Both the position numbers and the translations under genes were made by a program. Below the pieces are notes generated by a model. It made no database searches. It was not told where the DNA came from and saw only the letters and a program-made list of their open reading frames with translations. Below, piece after piece: positions 51,759-59,347 of a DNA stretch of 64,000 nt; within the stretch, counting starts at the first letter, position 1; every line of letters starts with the position of its first letter. The stretch comes from an uncultured Prevotella sp. (lineage in GTDB: Bacteria > Bacteroidota > Bacteroidia > Bacteroidales > Bacteroidaceae), in contig CAMJDL010000004.1 of the NCBI GenBank assembly GCA_946404405.1, positions 61,184 through 125,183 of the forward strand, written 5' to 3'.

Positions 51759-53051
51759 ATGAATACTGATTTGATCATCATCGGTGCGGGCCCTGGTGGG
51801 TACCGCGCCGCTGAATATGCCGCCAAGCAAGGTCTGAAGGTCACCATCTTCGAGGGCGATAACGTGGGTGGTACGTGCCTGAATGTAGGCTGCATTCCCA
51901 CCAAGACCTATGTCCATAGCGCTTCGTTTGCTGAGGCTCGCGAACGTATGGCTCAGGTGGTGCCGCAGCTCCGTGCTGGTGTCGAGGGCATCCTCTCGCA
52001 TCCCAACATCACCCTCGTCCGTGAGCGCGCTTCGTTCGTCGATGCCCACACGCTTCGTTCCTTGTCCGGCGATTTCATCGCCGACAAGGGCATCATCATC
52101 GCCACGGGCTCCGAAACCAAATGGCTCCCCATCAAGGGCTGTGATGACCCTCGCGTGGTTGACTCTACTGGCCTCCTGAATCTCGAAACGCTTCCCAAGC
52201 GCCTTGCCATCATCGGTGCTGGCGTCATCGGCATGGAGTTCGCCAGTGTCTTTCATCGCTTCGGTTCTGAGGTTACTGTCATCGAATACCTGAAGGAGTG
52301 CTTGCCAGCCCTTGATAGCGATATTGCCAAACGTCTGCGTAAATATATGGAGAAACAAGGCATCACCTTCCGTATGAAGACGGCTGTCGAGAACGTTGCC
52401 GACATCGATGCCGACATCATCCTCATGGCCACAGGTCGTAAGCCTCGTACCGATGGGCTGGGTCTTGAAACTCTTGGCATCACCCTTGCCCCCAACGGCG
52501 CCATCCCCGTCGATGCTAATTTTCAAATCGCCGCCGTTCCCGATGGTTCTCGCGTGGCCACCGTTCCCGACGGTTTTCCGTCGGGCCTCTATGCCATCGG
52601 CGACGTCAACGCCCGCCAGATGCTGGCCCACGCTGCCGAGATGCAGGCTATCCGTGCCGTCAACCATATCCTTGGCAAGCAGGATGGTATCCGTTTCGAC
52701 ATCATGCCCGCAGCCATCTTTACCACTCCCGAGGCTGCTTGCGTCGGTCCTACGGAGGAGCAGCTGAAGGAACAAGGTATTGCCTACGAATGCAAGAAGT
52801 CGTTCTGGCGTGCCAATGGCAAAGCTCTTGCCATGGGTGAAACGGAAGGCATGCTGAAGCTTTTCGTCACCCCTCCTTCGGAGGGGCAGGAGGGAGACCT
52901 CATCCTCGGCTGTCATGCCTATGGCGCCCATGCTGCCGACATCGTCCAAGAGGTCAGTGTGCTGATGTGTCGTGACACCACTGCCGCCCAGCTGCGCGAC
53001 ATGGTACATATCCATCCGACGCTCTCAGAGATACTGTCCTCTGCTGTTTGA
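51759..53051 (+). CDS. lpdA: dihydrolipoyl dehydrogenase (L protein), compact form with two hairpin inserts
   Basis: 430 residues, shorter than the usual 450-475. FAD motif IIIGAGPGGYRAAEY (6-20), redox disulfide GGTCLNVGCIPTK (Cys40/Cys45), NAD motif AIIGAGVIGMEFASVFHRFG, and the C-terminal catalytic pair region HIHPTLSE (His near 422). The stretch around 196-215 (MKTAVENVADIDADIILMATG) is clipped relative to relatives. Two insertions, about residues 261-277 (PDGSRVATVPDGFPSG) and 371-379 (PSEGQEGD), are encoded by perfect DNA hairpins. It reoxidises GcvH dihydrolipoamide; last gene of the operon. C-rich codon use differs from neighbours. Confidence 0.92.
   Translation: MNTDLIIIGAGPGGYRAAEYAAKQGLKVTIFEGDNVGGTCLNVGCIPTKTYVHSASFAEARERMAQVVPQLRAGVEGILSHPNITLVRERASFVDAHTLRSLSGDFIADKGIIIATGSETKWLPIKGCDDPRVVDSTGLLNLETLPKRLAIIGAGVIGMEFASVFHRFGSEVTVIEYLKECLPALDSDIAKRLRKYMEKQGITFRMKTAVENVADIDADIILMATGRKPRTDGLGLETLGITLAPNGAIPVDANFQIAAVPDGSRVATVPDGFPSGLYAIGDVNARQMLAHAAEMQAIRAVNHILGKQDGIRFDIMPAAIFTTPEAACVGPTEEQLKEQGIAYECKKSFWRANGKALAMGETEGMLKLFVTPPSEGQEGDLILGCHAYGAHAADIVQEVSVLMCRDTTAAQLRDMVHIHPTLSEILSSAV
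52566..52585. repeat. perfect hairpin inside lpdA (insert 1)
   Basis: CCCGACGG, TTTT, CCGTCGGG. Upstream, a partial duplication of the CCGTTCCCGA segment (52534 and 52561) marks a local insertion. Confidence 0.8.
52870..52886. repeat. perfect hairpin inside lpdA (insert 2)
   Basis: CCCCTCC, TTC, GGAGGGG, followed by GCAGGAGGG. It encodes the extra PPSEGQEG segment and resembles palindromic REP-like units seen in Bacteroidota. Confidence 0.75.
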
Positions 53052-53058
53052 TTATAAA

Positions 53059-53130
53059 TCAGGGAAGCGGGCTGAGAGGTAGGAATTTAAGCCTGTCCAT
53101 GTTTCCTACGCTGACTCAGGGCTTCCCTGA
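53059..53130. repeat. 72-bp imperfect palindrome, copy 1
   Basis: The outer arms TCAGGGAAGC / GCTTCCCTGA are perfect; the inner arms GTAGGAA / TTCCTAC also pair. Nearly identical to copy 2 at 53836-53906, same orientation. Being 7 bp after the lpdA stop it may also terminate the gcv operon. Confidence 0.9.
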
Positions 53131-53197
53131 TGGATGTTATTACTGACTGACCTCGATCAAAGAAAGCGATGTTTACACATGACAATACAAAATTATA

Positions 53198-53235
53198 GCA
53201 CCCAGAAGTACTTAGTGTCACTTCAGAGTGCTATG
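53198..53235. terminator. hairpin downstream of the DUF3037 gene
   Basis: TAGCAC..GAAGT / ACTTC..GTGCTA stem. It is placed where a minus-strand terminator would be, but without a T-run. Several AGTGCT copies follow up to 53265. Confidence 0.45.
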
Positions 53236-53264
53236 ATATTAGTGCTTGCACTGTGTAGTGCTAC

Positions 53265-53606
53265 TTATGCACTCTCATAAACATAGTTCCGGAACAAACG
53301 ATTTTTGCTCTGCTCCGTTGGCTCGATGTCGATGGTTTGCAGGGGCGATACTGCAATTAGGTTGTTTGAATAGCGCGTAAGGTAGTCGATGGCCGCAACA
53401 CTGTTGACACTACCGTCTGTCGGCATCGAAGTGACCACCTGCGACACGAACTCGTATTCCTTCTGCGGAAATAGTCCTCGCAGGGCATCCAATTTCTGCT
53501 GTGAATAGCGCACATCCACTTTGTCGTCATCAACGATGATTAGCCCCACGCTGATGCGCTCAGAAATCTCAGGACGGATAACCGCGTAAATGATGCTGTA
53601 TCTCAT
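53265..53606 (-). CDS. DUF3037-like protein
   Basis: 113 residues from the ATG at 53606 (MRYSIIYAVIRPEISERISVG). The opening strand and the VGLIIVDDDKVDVRYSQQKLDALRGLFP continuation fit the DUF3037 family, which often neighbours HipA-like kinase genes; none is here. The frame is open upstream to a TTG at 53651, but the family normally starts at MRYS. A 31-codon frame overlaps its start (53569-53664). It is flanked by the two 72-bp palindromes and has the structured element copy B in its leader. Confidence 0.65.
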   Translation of the reverse strand: MRYSIIYAVIRPEISERISVGLIIVDDDKVDVRYSQQKLDALRGLFPQKEYEFVSQVVTSMPTDGSVNSVAAIDYLTRYSNNLIAVSPLQTIDIEPTEQSKNRLFRNYVYESA

Positions 53607-53664
53607 ATTCTCCTGTACGGAATTGCTGTTCAATTCTTTTTGCACTATCAATTACTGGAATCAT
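53569..53664 (-). CDS. possible 31-codon leader ORF overlapping the DUF3037 gene
   Basis: ATG at 53664, TGA ending at 53569; the first ATG after the structured element. The product begins MIPVIDSAKRIEQQF and has no recognised domain. It overlaps the DUF3037 start by 38 bases, so translational coupling or a remnant gene are both possible. Weak evidence. Confidence 0.3.
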   Translation of the reverse strand: MIPVIDSAKRIEQQFRTGEYEIQHHLRGYPS

Positions 53665-53688
53665 AATGAGTATTTATCTCTTTTCGTG

Positions 53689-53752
53689 TGCAAGGACGGC
53701 GCAAACCGAGTGTAGAGAGCTTGCTCTTTGCCGAGATGCCGCCCGTTCTCGC
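53689..53752 (-). ncRNA. candidate structured 5'-UTR element, copy B
   Basis: 64 bases on the minus strand matching copy A at 31760-31826: starts GCGAGAACGGGCGGC, has the inner hairpin AGAG-CAAG-CTCT and ends with CACTCGGTTTGC and CCGTCCTTGCA. A GCAGCC-GAAA-GGCTGC hairpin (53751-53766) overlaps its upstream edge and the promoter. It lies in the leader of the DUF3037 gene. Confidence 0.55.
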
Positions 53753-53765
53753 AGCCTTTCGGCTG

Positions 53766-53797
53766 CAAAGATAGCAATTATTTCTCAGATAATCAAA
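53766..53797 (-). promoter_or_regulatory. promoter of the DUF3037 transcript
   Basis: Minus strand: TTTG at 53797-53794, 20 bases, TATCTTTG at 53773-53766. Confidence 0.72.
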
Positions 53798-53835
53798 TAA
53801 TAGGCAGTTTTTGTAAGCATTCGAAGTAATTGAAA

Positions 53836-53906
53836 TCAGGGAAGCGGGCTGAGAGGTAGGAATTAAGCCTGTCCATGTTTCCTACGCAGACTCAGGGCTT
53901 CCCTGA
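53836..53906. repeat. 72-bp imperfect palindrome, copy 2
   Basis: Differs from copy 1 by one missing T and one T/A change. Same orientation, so with copy 1 it frames 53131-53835 as a direct-repeat-flanked segment. Confidence 0.9.
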
Positions 53907-53907
53907 A

Positions 53908-53959
53908 AGCTAACTGGCGCTCACCCGTCACGGGCAGGCACCAGCTGAGAGTTTTTTTT
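53908..53959 (+). terminator. terminator-like hairpin with T-run
   Basis: CTGG / CCAG outer stem and CCCG-TCA-CGGG inner stem followed by eight T residues. No plus-strand gene directly precedes it except lpdA about 860 bp away, so it may be part of the repeat unit. The rest of 53960-54371 has no gene that I accept: it contains a tRNA-like T-arm, ACATCTT-type repeats and the 21-bp array. Confidence 0.5.
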
Positions 53960-54065
53960 CGTTAATTTGATTTTCAGCTGTCCTATCCTCACGAACCGGT
54001 TAGCCTTTACATTAACTATAATTTAATTTAAACTTAAAAAACATTATAAAAATGTTTCGTCACAA

Positions 54066-54086
54066 AGCGAGGACTCGAACCTCATC
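54066..54086 (-). other. tRNA T-arm-like fragment
   Basis: The minus strand reads GAGG-TTCGAGT-CCTC, a T-arm without a matching 5' half nearby. It may be the leftover of an integration at a tRNA 3' end, or chance. Confidence 0.25.
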
Positions 54087-54174
54087 AGCTCCCATCTCTT
54101 TGAGCTACTTGCGTTTTACATCTTACATCTTCCATCAGCCATCATACATCTTACTTCTTCCATCTAAAAAGTTC

Positions 54175-54258
54175 GTTCATCGACGTAGTTTTATCATTCA
54201 TTGTCGTGGTTTTATCATCCATCGACGTAGTTTTAACGTCCATCGTCGCAGTTTTAAC
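54175..54258. repeat. 21-bp tandem array 2 (four imperfect copies)
   Basis: Units at 54175-54195, 54196-54216, 54217-54237, 54238-54258. Core CATCGACGTAGTTTTA; the first unit begins GTTCATCGACGT, identical to the core of array 1 at 28558 read on its minus strand. Confidence 0.88.
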
Positions 54259-54371
54259 TTTACTCAAAGCTTCTCAACCCTTTTGTACCTGCCTCGCGCC
54301 CTTTTTTACCAAAGGCAAAAAGGCTTTTATCTATAAGATCTTCCTTCTTACACAAATAGTGTCTCCGCTGT

Positions 54372-55550
54372 TTACATATCAAATAGACAACCCTCAAAGA
54401 AATACTTGTTAAGAAGCGACAGAATCTTGTGCGACTCTCCAAATCCTCCACAACAGCCAGGTTCACGACTAATCGTAATCAGCGATGACCTGTAGATGAG
54501 TTGCTTCATAAACAGGTAGACCTTCTCATTCTTAACATACTCTTGATAAAAAATGTCCTCGGGCCAAGCTCTCTTGTGGTTGAGTACGTCCGTGCTGAAA
54601 CAGTCCAAATCGAAATCCAGTACGAAAGGATAGACAAGATTGTCATCAAATGAATCATGATGGAACTGCATAGTATCTCGTATTTGACTGTAGTAGGGCT
54701 CTGATATAACATTATCGCCCAAACAACCCCTATTTCCTATAGAGGCTGGCAAATGACTTATGCTGAAAAGGCGGTGTTCTGACTCTTCAGAGTTCGCATG
54801 ATTGTCCACATTATTGTTCGCCTCTTGGCCAATAATAACTACATCACGAACAAGATTCAAGGTCATAGCAGCTGATATCCAAGTATCATCATTGCCACAA
54901 ACATCGAATTCCACGAAATTCCAAAACTGGCGGTCTGTTGCCTCTGATAAATCCGTCACACCGATTTTCTGTAAGAGCCTCTCGCGAGTTCCCGCATCAC
55001 AACAATCCTCATGATAGTCGAAAGTTATCAGGTTAGGAACTAAACCTTCCATCTGACCACTCTTATAGATCTCGAACAGAATGTCAAGTGTAGTACGATG
55101 GTCATCAAAAAGAACGATATCCTTCCCATGAAAGGAAATGGTCTCAACATTATTTCTGTTACCAACACCCTGTAAGGAAAGAGCAGTGTTATAATAACTC
55201 TTTTCACAAATATAACTACGCAGACAACTTGTAAAACCATCAATATCGAAGTCCCTACAACACTTGCTTTTTAAGTCATACAGCATCGCTGTAACGCCAT
55301 CGCAGACAGCAAAGAAACGAAGATACGGGAAACGACACTTCAGAGTACGAACAATACCAACTGAAATATCTTGATTTTGTGGAGGTATGGAAACAATCTT
55401 GATAACAACGGTTAGCACGCCTTGCTTTTTAATGCCTATCAGTCCTTCAGAATCTGATATTCTGAACATGTTAGCGCCATTAATCTGAGTGTAGGTTATA
55501 AGACGCTGGCATAGTATGTTGTATATTGTCAAGAATTCCATTGTCGACAT
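54372..55550 (-). CDS. UPF0489/peptide-arginase-like protein with extra N-terminal domain
   Basis: 392 residues from the ATG at 55550; a longer start would begin inside the hairpin at 55565-55603. The C-terminal 250 residues have an arginase-like metal site: FDYHED (Asp178, His180, Asp182) and VLDFDLDCF (Asp312, Asp314, Asp316), the pattern of UPF0489, the family that includes RiPP peptide arginases such as OspR, which convert arginine to ornithine. The N-terminal 130 residues (IGIKKQGVLTVVIKIV, RFFAVCDGVTAMLYDL) faintly recall restriction-endonuclease-like N-domains but lack a visible catalytic triad. No RiPP radical-SAM enzyme or Arg-rich precursor is nearby, so the substrate is open. Confidence 0.7.
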   Translation of the reverse strand: MSTMEFLTIYNILCQRLITYTQINGANMFRISDSEGLIGIKKQGVLTVVIKIVSIPPQNQDISVGIVRTLKCRFPYLRFFAVCDGVTAMLYDLKSKCCRDFDIDGFTSCLRSYICEKSYYNTALSLQGVGNRNNVETISFHGKDIVLFDDHRTTLDILFEIYKSGQMEGLVPNLITFDYHEDCCDAGTRERLLQKIGVTDLSEATDRQFWNFVEFDVCGNDDTWISAAMTLNLVRDVVIIGQEANNNVDNHANSEESEHRLFSISHLPASIGNRGCLGDNVISEPYYSQIRDTMQFHHDSFDDNLVYPFVLDFDLDCFSTDVLNHKRAWPEDIFYQEYVKNEKVYLFMKQLIYRSSLITISREPGCCGGFGESHKILSLLNKYFFEGCLFDM

Positions 55551-55564
55551 TTCTTTAGTTAATA

Positions 55565-55603
55565 AATCTGGGGCGCAAGGCACTCAGTCCTGCGCCCCAG
55601 ATT
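55565..55603. terminator. 13-bp perfect inverted repeat between fimbrillin-like and UPF0489 genes
   Basis: AATCTGGGGCGCA (55565-55577) and its exact complement (55591-55603). A GC-rich stem 53 bases after the fimbrillin-like stop, so probably a terminator or attenuator on the minus strand, although the T-run is weak. Confidence 0.65.
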
Positions 55604-55655
55604 GGATTTTGATTATCTCACTTAGTGTCTAGCACTTTGTGAGTACGGATTCATT

Positions 55656-58229
55656 TTAGTACTTAACTACCTGATCAGTTGACCATGTGCCGAGATAGTC
55701 AGTTACGGTCTTACCGGCGACAACCTTATTCTTAGGATTGAATACACCGCCTTGGTAAATTGCTGCACCTGAATAGAGGTGTGCACTATTTGTTGTAACA
55801 ATTCCGTTACCTTTCTCAATGATGATACTCTTGTCCTTGTTTACAATAATAGCCTTCAAGCTACCAAGTTTACCCTGATCATCAGCTGAGCCATCAGTTG
55901 GGTTGGTAACCTGAGTACGTATACCATCGAACTTAATGTACTGAATCTCAGGTTCGTTAGCTGTGAATTTAATATCGGTGCTTACAATGATAGTGTTGTA
56001 CTTCACAGTACCACTATTAGGAGTAGCATAAGTAGTTCCACCATCCCATACGTACTCGATGAAGCCATTTTCTGCACCATTTGCAACAGATACAAGTGCG
56101 TTTGGAGCACCATTTGGCAATTTTACGGTACCCAGCTTGTTATCATCAGCCCATGCACTTTGGAAAGCACCACCTAATTCGTTAGATGTCAAGAGAGTGA
56201 TAGCACCAGGCTGCTTCATATCAATTGTACCATAGTTGTAGACATGACCGGTAGTTTCATATGTTACACCTACTACACCCCAGTTGTTGATAGTACCAGA
56301 TGTATTCAGAGCTGTAGCGTCATTCGTAATATTAACATTATATGCGCGGAGTTCTGCAGCAAAGTTCTTTGGTGTTTCAGAACCAACGTTGATTGTACCA
56401 AGGTTAGTAAGAGCATTCTTAACAGTTGTGACCTTAGTAATATTCATTGTTGCATCCTTGGCATTTGTAAGAGTCTTACCAGCGACACTCAGCTCTATGT
56501 TAGTGGTAGTAACGTCGAGTGTACCCAAATTGGTGATAGAACTTACATTACCGTCAATAGTGAGCTTACCGACAACATCACCAGTCTTAATTTTATCACT
56601 CCAAGTCCAAGTGGTACCATCACCTGCGAGGTACACATCGGTAGCAGCAGCAAATACACCATTAAGATTAGGAACCAGAGTCTTACCAGCGGAACCTTCC
56701 TGAGTAATGATAATCTTCACAGGATTGTTGTGAGTAGCGCAAGCCTGAACTTTCACTTTATTTCCAGCAATACTCTGGATAAGGGCGATAGAGATCTTGG
56801 AAAGCTTAAATGTCTTGTCTTCATCGCTAGCTCCATCAAGATTCAAAGTAACGTTCTCAGTCTTGCCTGAAGCGATGTAGTACTTAAGAGCCTGCTGGAG
56901 GTGAGCATCACTCTGGATGTGCATATTATTCATCACACCTTTAGAGAAGTCAACAGTAACAGAATACTTACCCTTGTGGTTACCATACTGGTTAATGAAT
57001 GTTTTATGAGCAACTTTAGAAAGTTTCCAAGTCTTTTTATCCTTGGCTTTCATAAGGTCATCATCAGCCTCATCATTTAACTTAATCCACTCTTTAGCCT
57101 CACCATCTACGGCACCTTCGTTAGGCTGTTCGAATGCATAAGCACAATCTCCAACAGTATAGTTTGTCTCTGGATCATAAGATTTCTTTACTGTAACCTG
57201 ACCATAGGTTGTTTCGAAAACTGGAGTTACAACGGTTCCTACTGCACCATCACCAGCGGTAACAGGCAGGCTGTTGAACCAGAACCAAGCAGTCTCTTTA
57301 CCTTCCGTTGAAATACCATCGTTGCCAACATTCAAAGTGATAGCACCAGTTGAGATTCCGAAGTTGAAGCCCTCACCAGCACCCAAATTCTTCTTGTCTG
57401 CCCAGTATGCACCATTGTGGGCAGGGATAGCATCATGAGCTTCAGCTTCAGGTGAAGCCGTAGGAGCATAAGTGAAAGCGTTGGCTGCGCCGGCAAGCTC
57501 TATTGTTCCACGTAAGATCTTAGCAGCACCGACTTTATCACCCTTCTTAAGGGTTAACTCGATATCTGAAGCACCTTTAATTACCTTATCTTCTGTGAAG
57601 GCCGGATCGTTCTTCGTATAAGTCAGGTCAAGACCTGTCTGGTTTGAGAACATTGCTGCATAAAGCTTGTAGTTTTGTTTAATACCAGCCTTGTCCCAAC
57701 GCTTTCCGTTATCGTCAACCCATCCAGCACCATTAACTACAGTCCACTTACTGCCGATATTGATAGCAGTCGTAGCAAGATCTTTCCATGCCTGTGTTGA
57801 ACTTGCGAAACCTTCAGCGATGGTCTGCTCTTTAAGAGAGTTGAAGTTGATAGCCTGAGGAGAAACAGTGGTCTCGTCATAAGGACGATAGATAAAATAC
57901 TTACCTACGTAAATAGATGTCTGAGGCGTGAAGATTCCGTTCGTCTGAATCAGGTTGTGATTCTGTTTGGCCACACCAGTACCAACGGGGACTACAGTAC
58001 CATCACCTTCCCAAGCGAAACCCCACAGGTCGCCTTCCTGAGGAGTCCAAGCAGGATCAAGGTCTCCTGCTCCATCAAAACGGGTTGTACCCTCCATAGA
58101 GAATTCGGCATCAACCTTTTCGATGCCTGCAAATTGATCGTTGCTAATAGCTCCCTGCTCACTAAGATCTTCAGAAGAGCAAGCAAACAGCAATGGCAAT
58201 GCCAATGCACTGTACAAATACTTTTTCAT
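55656..58229 (-). CDS. large fimbrillin-like surface lipoprotein
   Basis: 857 residues from the MKKYLYS start; lipobox LLFAC (Cys17). The N-terminal third (EGTTRFDGAG, WTPQEGDLWGFAW, then YFIYRPYDE) has the pattern of FimA/Mfa-like fimbrillin N-domains of Bacteroidota. The middle and C-terminal parts are long beta-rich repeats (LTNLGTINVG, LNTSGTINNWGVVG, VYNYGTIDM), like a beta-helical stalk or adhesin. The length is about twice that of a simple fimbrillin, and no Mfa/Fim assembly genes are nearby, so an adhesin is more likely than a polymerising subunit. It is preceded at 29 bp by a 49-codon acidic peptide gene. Confidence 0.72.
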   Translation of the reverse strand: MKKYLYSALALPLLFACSSEDLSEQGAISNDQFAGIEKVDAEFSMEGTTRFDGAGDLDPAWTPQEGDLWGFAWEGDGTVVPVGTGVAKQNHNLIQTNGIFTPQTSIYVGKYFIYRPYDETTVSPQAINFNSLKEQTIAEGFASSTQAWKDLATTAINIGSKWTVVNGAGWVDDNGKRWDKAGIKQNYKLYAAMFSNQTGLDLTYTKNDPAFTEDKVIKGASDIELTLKKGDKVGAAKILRGTIELAGAANAFTYAPTASPEAEAHDAIPAHNGAYWADKKNLGAGEGFNFGISTGAITLNVGNDGISTEGKETAWFWFNSLPVTAGDGAVGTVVTPVFETTYGQVTVKKSYDPETNYTVGDCAYAFEQPNEGAVDGEAKEWIKLNDEADDDLMKAKDKKTWKLSKVAHKTFINQYGNHKGKYSVTVDFSKGVMNNMHIQSDAHLQQALKYYIASGKTENVTLNLDGASDEDKTFKLSKISIALIQSIAGNKVKVQACATHNNPVKIIITQEGSAGKTLVPNLNGVFAAATDVYLAGDGTTWTWSDKIKTGDVVGKLTIDGNVSSITNLGTLDVTTTNIELSVAGKTLTNAKDATMNITKVTTVKNALTNLGTINVGSETPKNFAAELRAYNVNITNDATALNTSGTINNWGVVGVTYETTGHVYNYGTIDMKQPGAITLLTSNELGGAFQSAWADDNKLGTVKLPNGAPNALVSVANGAENGFIEYVWDGGTTYATPNSGTVKYNTIIVSTDIKFTANEPEIQYIKFDGIRTQVTNPTDGSADDQGKLGSLKAIIVNKDKSIIIEKGNGIVTTNSAHLYSGAAIYQGGVFNPKNKVVAGKTVTDYLGTWSTDQVVKY

Positions 58230-58258
58230 GTTTTTAATTTTAATAGTTAACAATTTGA

Positions 58259-58408
58259 TTAAAATCCTGGATCATCATTACCACCATTGAGGTCATCGTC
58301 GTTGTCGACACCATCAATCTTGCTTCCAGCCAACAGAGCTAAAGAAGCCTTCAGCTCAACGACATCACATGCCGGAGCCTCATAGAATTTCAGTTCTTTT
58401 TTGATCAT
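58259..58408 (-). CDS. small acidic peptide (49 aa)
   Basis: Begins MIKKELKFYEAPACDVVEL, continues ALLAGSKIDG and ends in an Asp/Asn/Gly tail (VDNDDDLNGGNDDPGF). Such short proteins with a K-rich start, a YEAP-type motif and an acidic Gly-rich end are widespread in Bacteroidota and lie in front of surface-protein genes; their role is unknown. The AGS-(K/G) boundary recalls leader cleavage sites but this is speculative. It contains no arginine, so it cannot be a substrate for the peptide-arginase-like protein downstream. Confidence 0.6.
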   Translation of the reverse strand: MIKKELKFYEAPACDVVELKASLALLAGSKIDGVDNDDDLNGGNDDPGF

Positions 58409-58574
58409 AATTTTGTTTGAATTTAAAAAGTTAATAAATAAAATAAATATAATTACGTTACTTCTCTCGAGGTTTAGGGGCACACAAAGGTGCTGGCCAG
58501 TCGCTCCCCAAACTGTCCGAACTCAAACATAAAACTATGGAAACAAAAAAGACGTGGGAGTATGTCTCTCTCGT

Positions 58575-58623
58575 GCTTATCCCTGATGACAGGCTCTAGC
58601 ATTGCCCCTACTTGAGGATAAGC
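58575..58623. promoter_or_regulatory. inverted repeat in the leader of the small peptide-fimbrillin transcript
   Basis: GCTTATCC (58575-58582) and GGATAAGC (58616-58623) pair exactly around 33 bases. It lies in the long leader between the -7 element at 58756 and the peptide start, so it may form an RNA structure. Confidence 0.4.
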
Positions 58624-58748
58624 AACGTCAAGCCTGCCCACGCCAGCGATGATATATCAATACACCACGGCATGGTCAATCCCTGATTGACGGATTCACG
58701 AATCAACGGATTTATGGATCCATGGATTCAATTCTCCGCATATATACG

Positions 58749-58756
58749 CAAAGATA
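58749..58756 (-). promoter_or_regulatory. -7 element, possible distal promoter of the peptide-fimbrillin operon
   Basis: TATCTTTG on the minus strand, about 340 bp before the peptide start. A weaker CACCTTTG at 58492-58485 is an alternative. Neither has a good -33. The 58757-59226 stretch shows no convincing gene. Confidence 0.4.
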
Positions 58757-59226
58757 GCACACCCATTGCTGGGGAGTACACCTTATTATATATATAAAGG
58801 GAATAATAGCCGCAGGGAGATATAAAATCAACCCACGTAGACGCCTTCTGTTGCATCACCGCTGTACGAAGTTTCAAATTTGCGAGATTTGTCACCACAG
58901 ACAGTAACGTTCGAAAACGTCCTTTCGAGACTGGCCGTACAACTGGCCAGAGGTCTCGTTCCACAAAATTAATTTTGCTCCCGCCCACTCGCGGACAGGC
59001 CGAATATCACGCCCGAAAGCATAGAATTCGCTGCAAAGATAAGCATTTTTTCGTAACTTCCAAACAATTTTAAGAAAAAAATACAATTTTCCTTTAATTT
59101 TTTGCGGCTACAAAAGAAAAAAGGAGCAGATTGGCCCCTTTTTTCTAATAAATATTGTTGAACGGTTTGACTTTGCAAGACCTTTTGAAACCAGGCTACT
59201 TCCATACTCCAGACTGCTCCTTGCCA

Positions 59227-59294
59227 GCTTCTAGAGGTAGCTTCTATCCTGCTTCTAGGTAGCTTCTATCCTGCTTCTAGGTAGCTTCTAGCCT
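59227..59294. repeat. 22-bp tandem repeat (three copies)
   Basis: Units at 59227-59250, 59251-59272 and 59273-59294 of the type GCTTCTAGGTAGCTTCTATCCT, itself two 11-base halves. Confidence 0.9.
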
Positions 59295-59347
59295 GTTTTT
59301 TAGCCTTACTCATGAGTATGCCTCCTCGTAGCCTTTGCTTCTACAAA

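Noticed and set aside
53059..53130. Resemblance of the palindrome to a TPP or cobalamin riboswitch (CTGAGA, AGGGAAGC)
   Set aside because: The second conserved halves of both aptamers are missing, the element is a self-complementary palindrome, it exists in two copies, and no thiamine or B12 gene follows.
54052..54336. 94-codon plus-strand frame across the 21-bp array
   Set aside because: The product is only the translated repeat (VHRRSFI-type units) and A/T-rich flank, has no promoter with a proper -7, no recognisable domain, and contains the tRNA-like fragment; treated as non-coding repeat DNA.
54372..58408. RiPP biosynthetic cluster (peptide arginase plus small peptide)
   Set aside because: The small peptide has no arginine, no maturase, protease or exporter is nearby, and a hairpin separates the genes.
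58537..58599. 20-codon plus-strand frame starting METKKTWEY in the gene-free stretch
   Set aside because: Slightly similar in style to the short acidic peptides but too short, on the opposite strand to the operon leader, and without a promoter.
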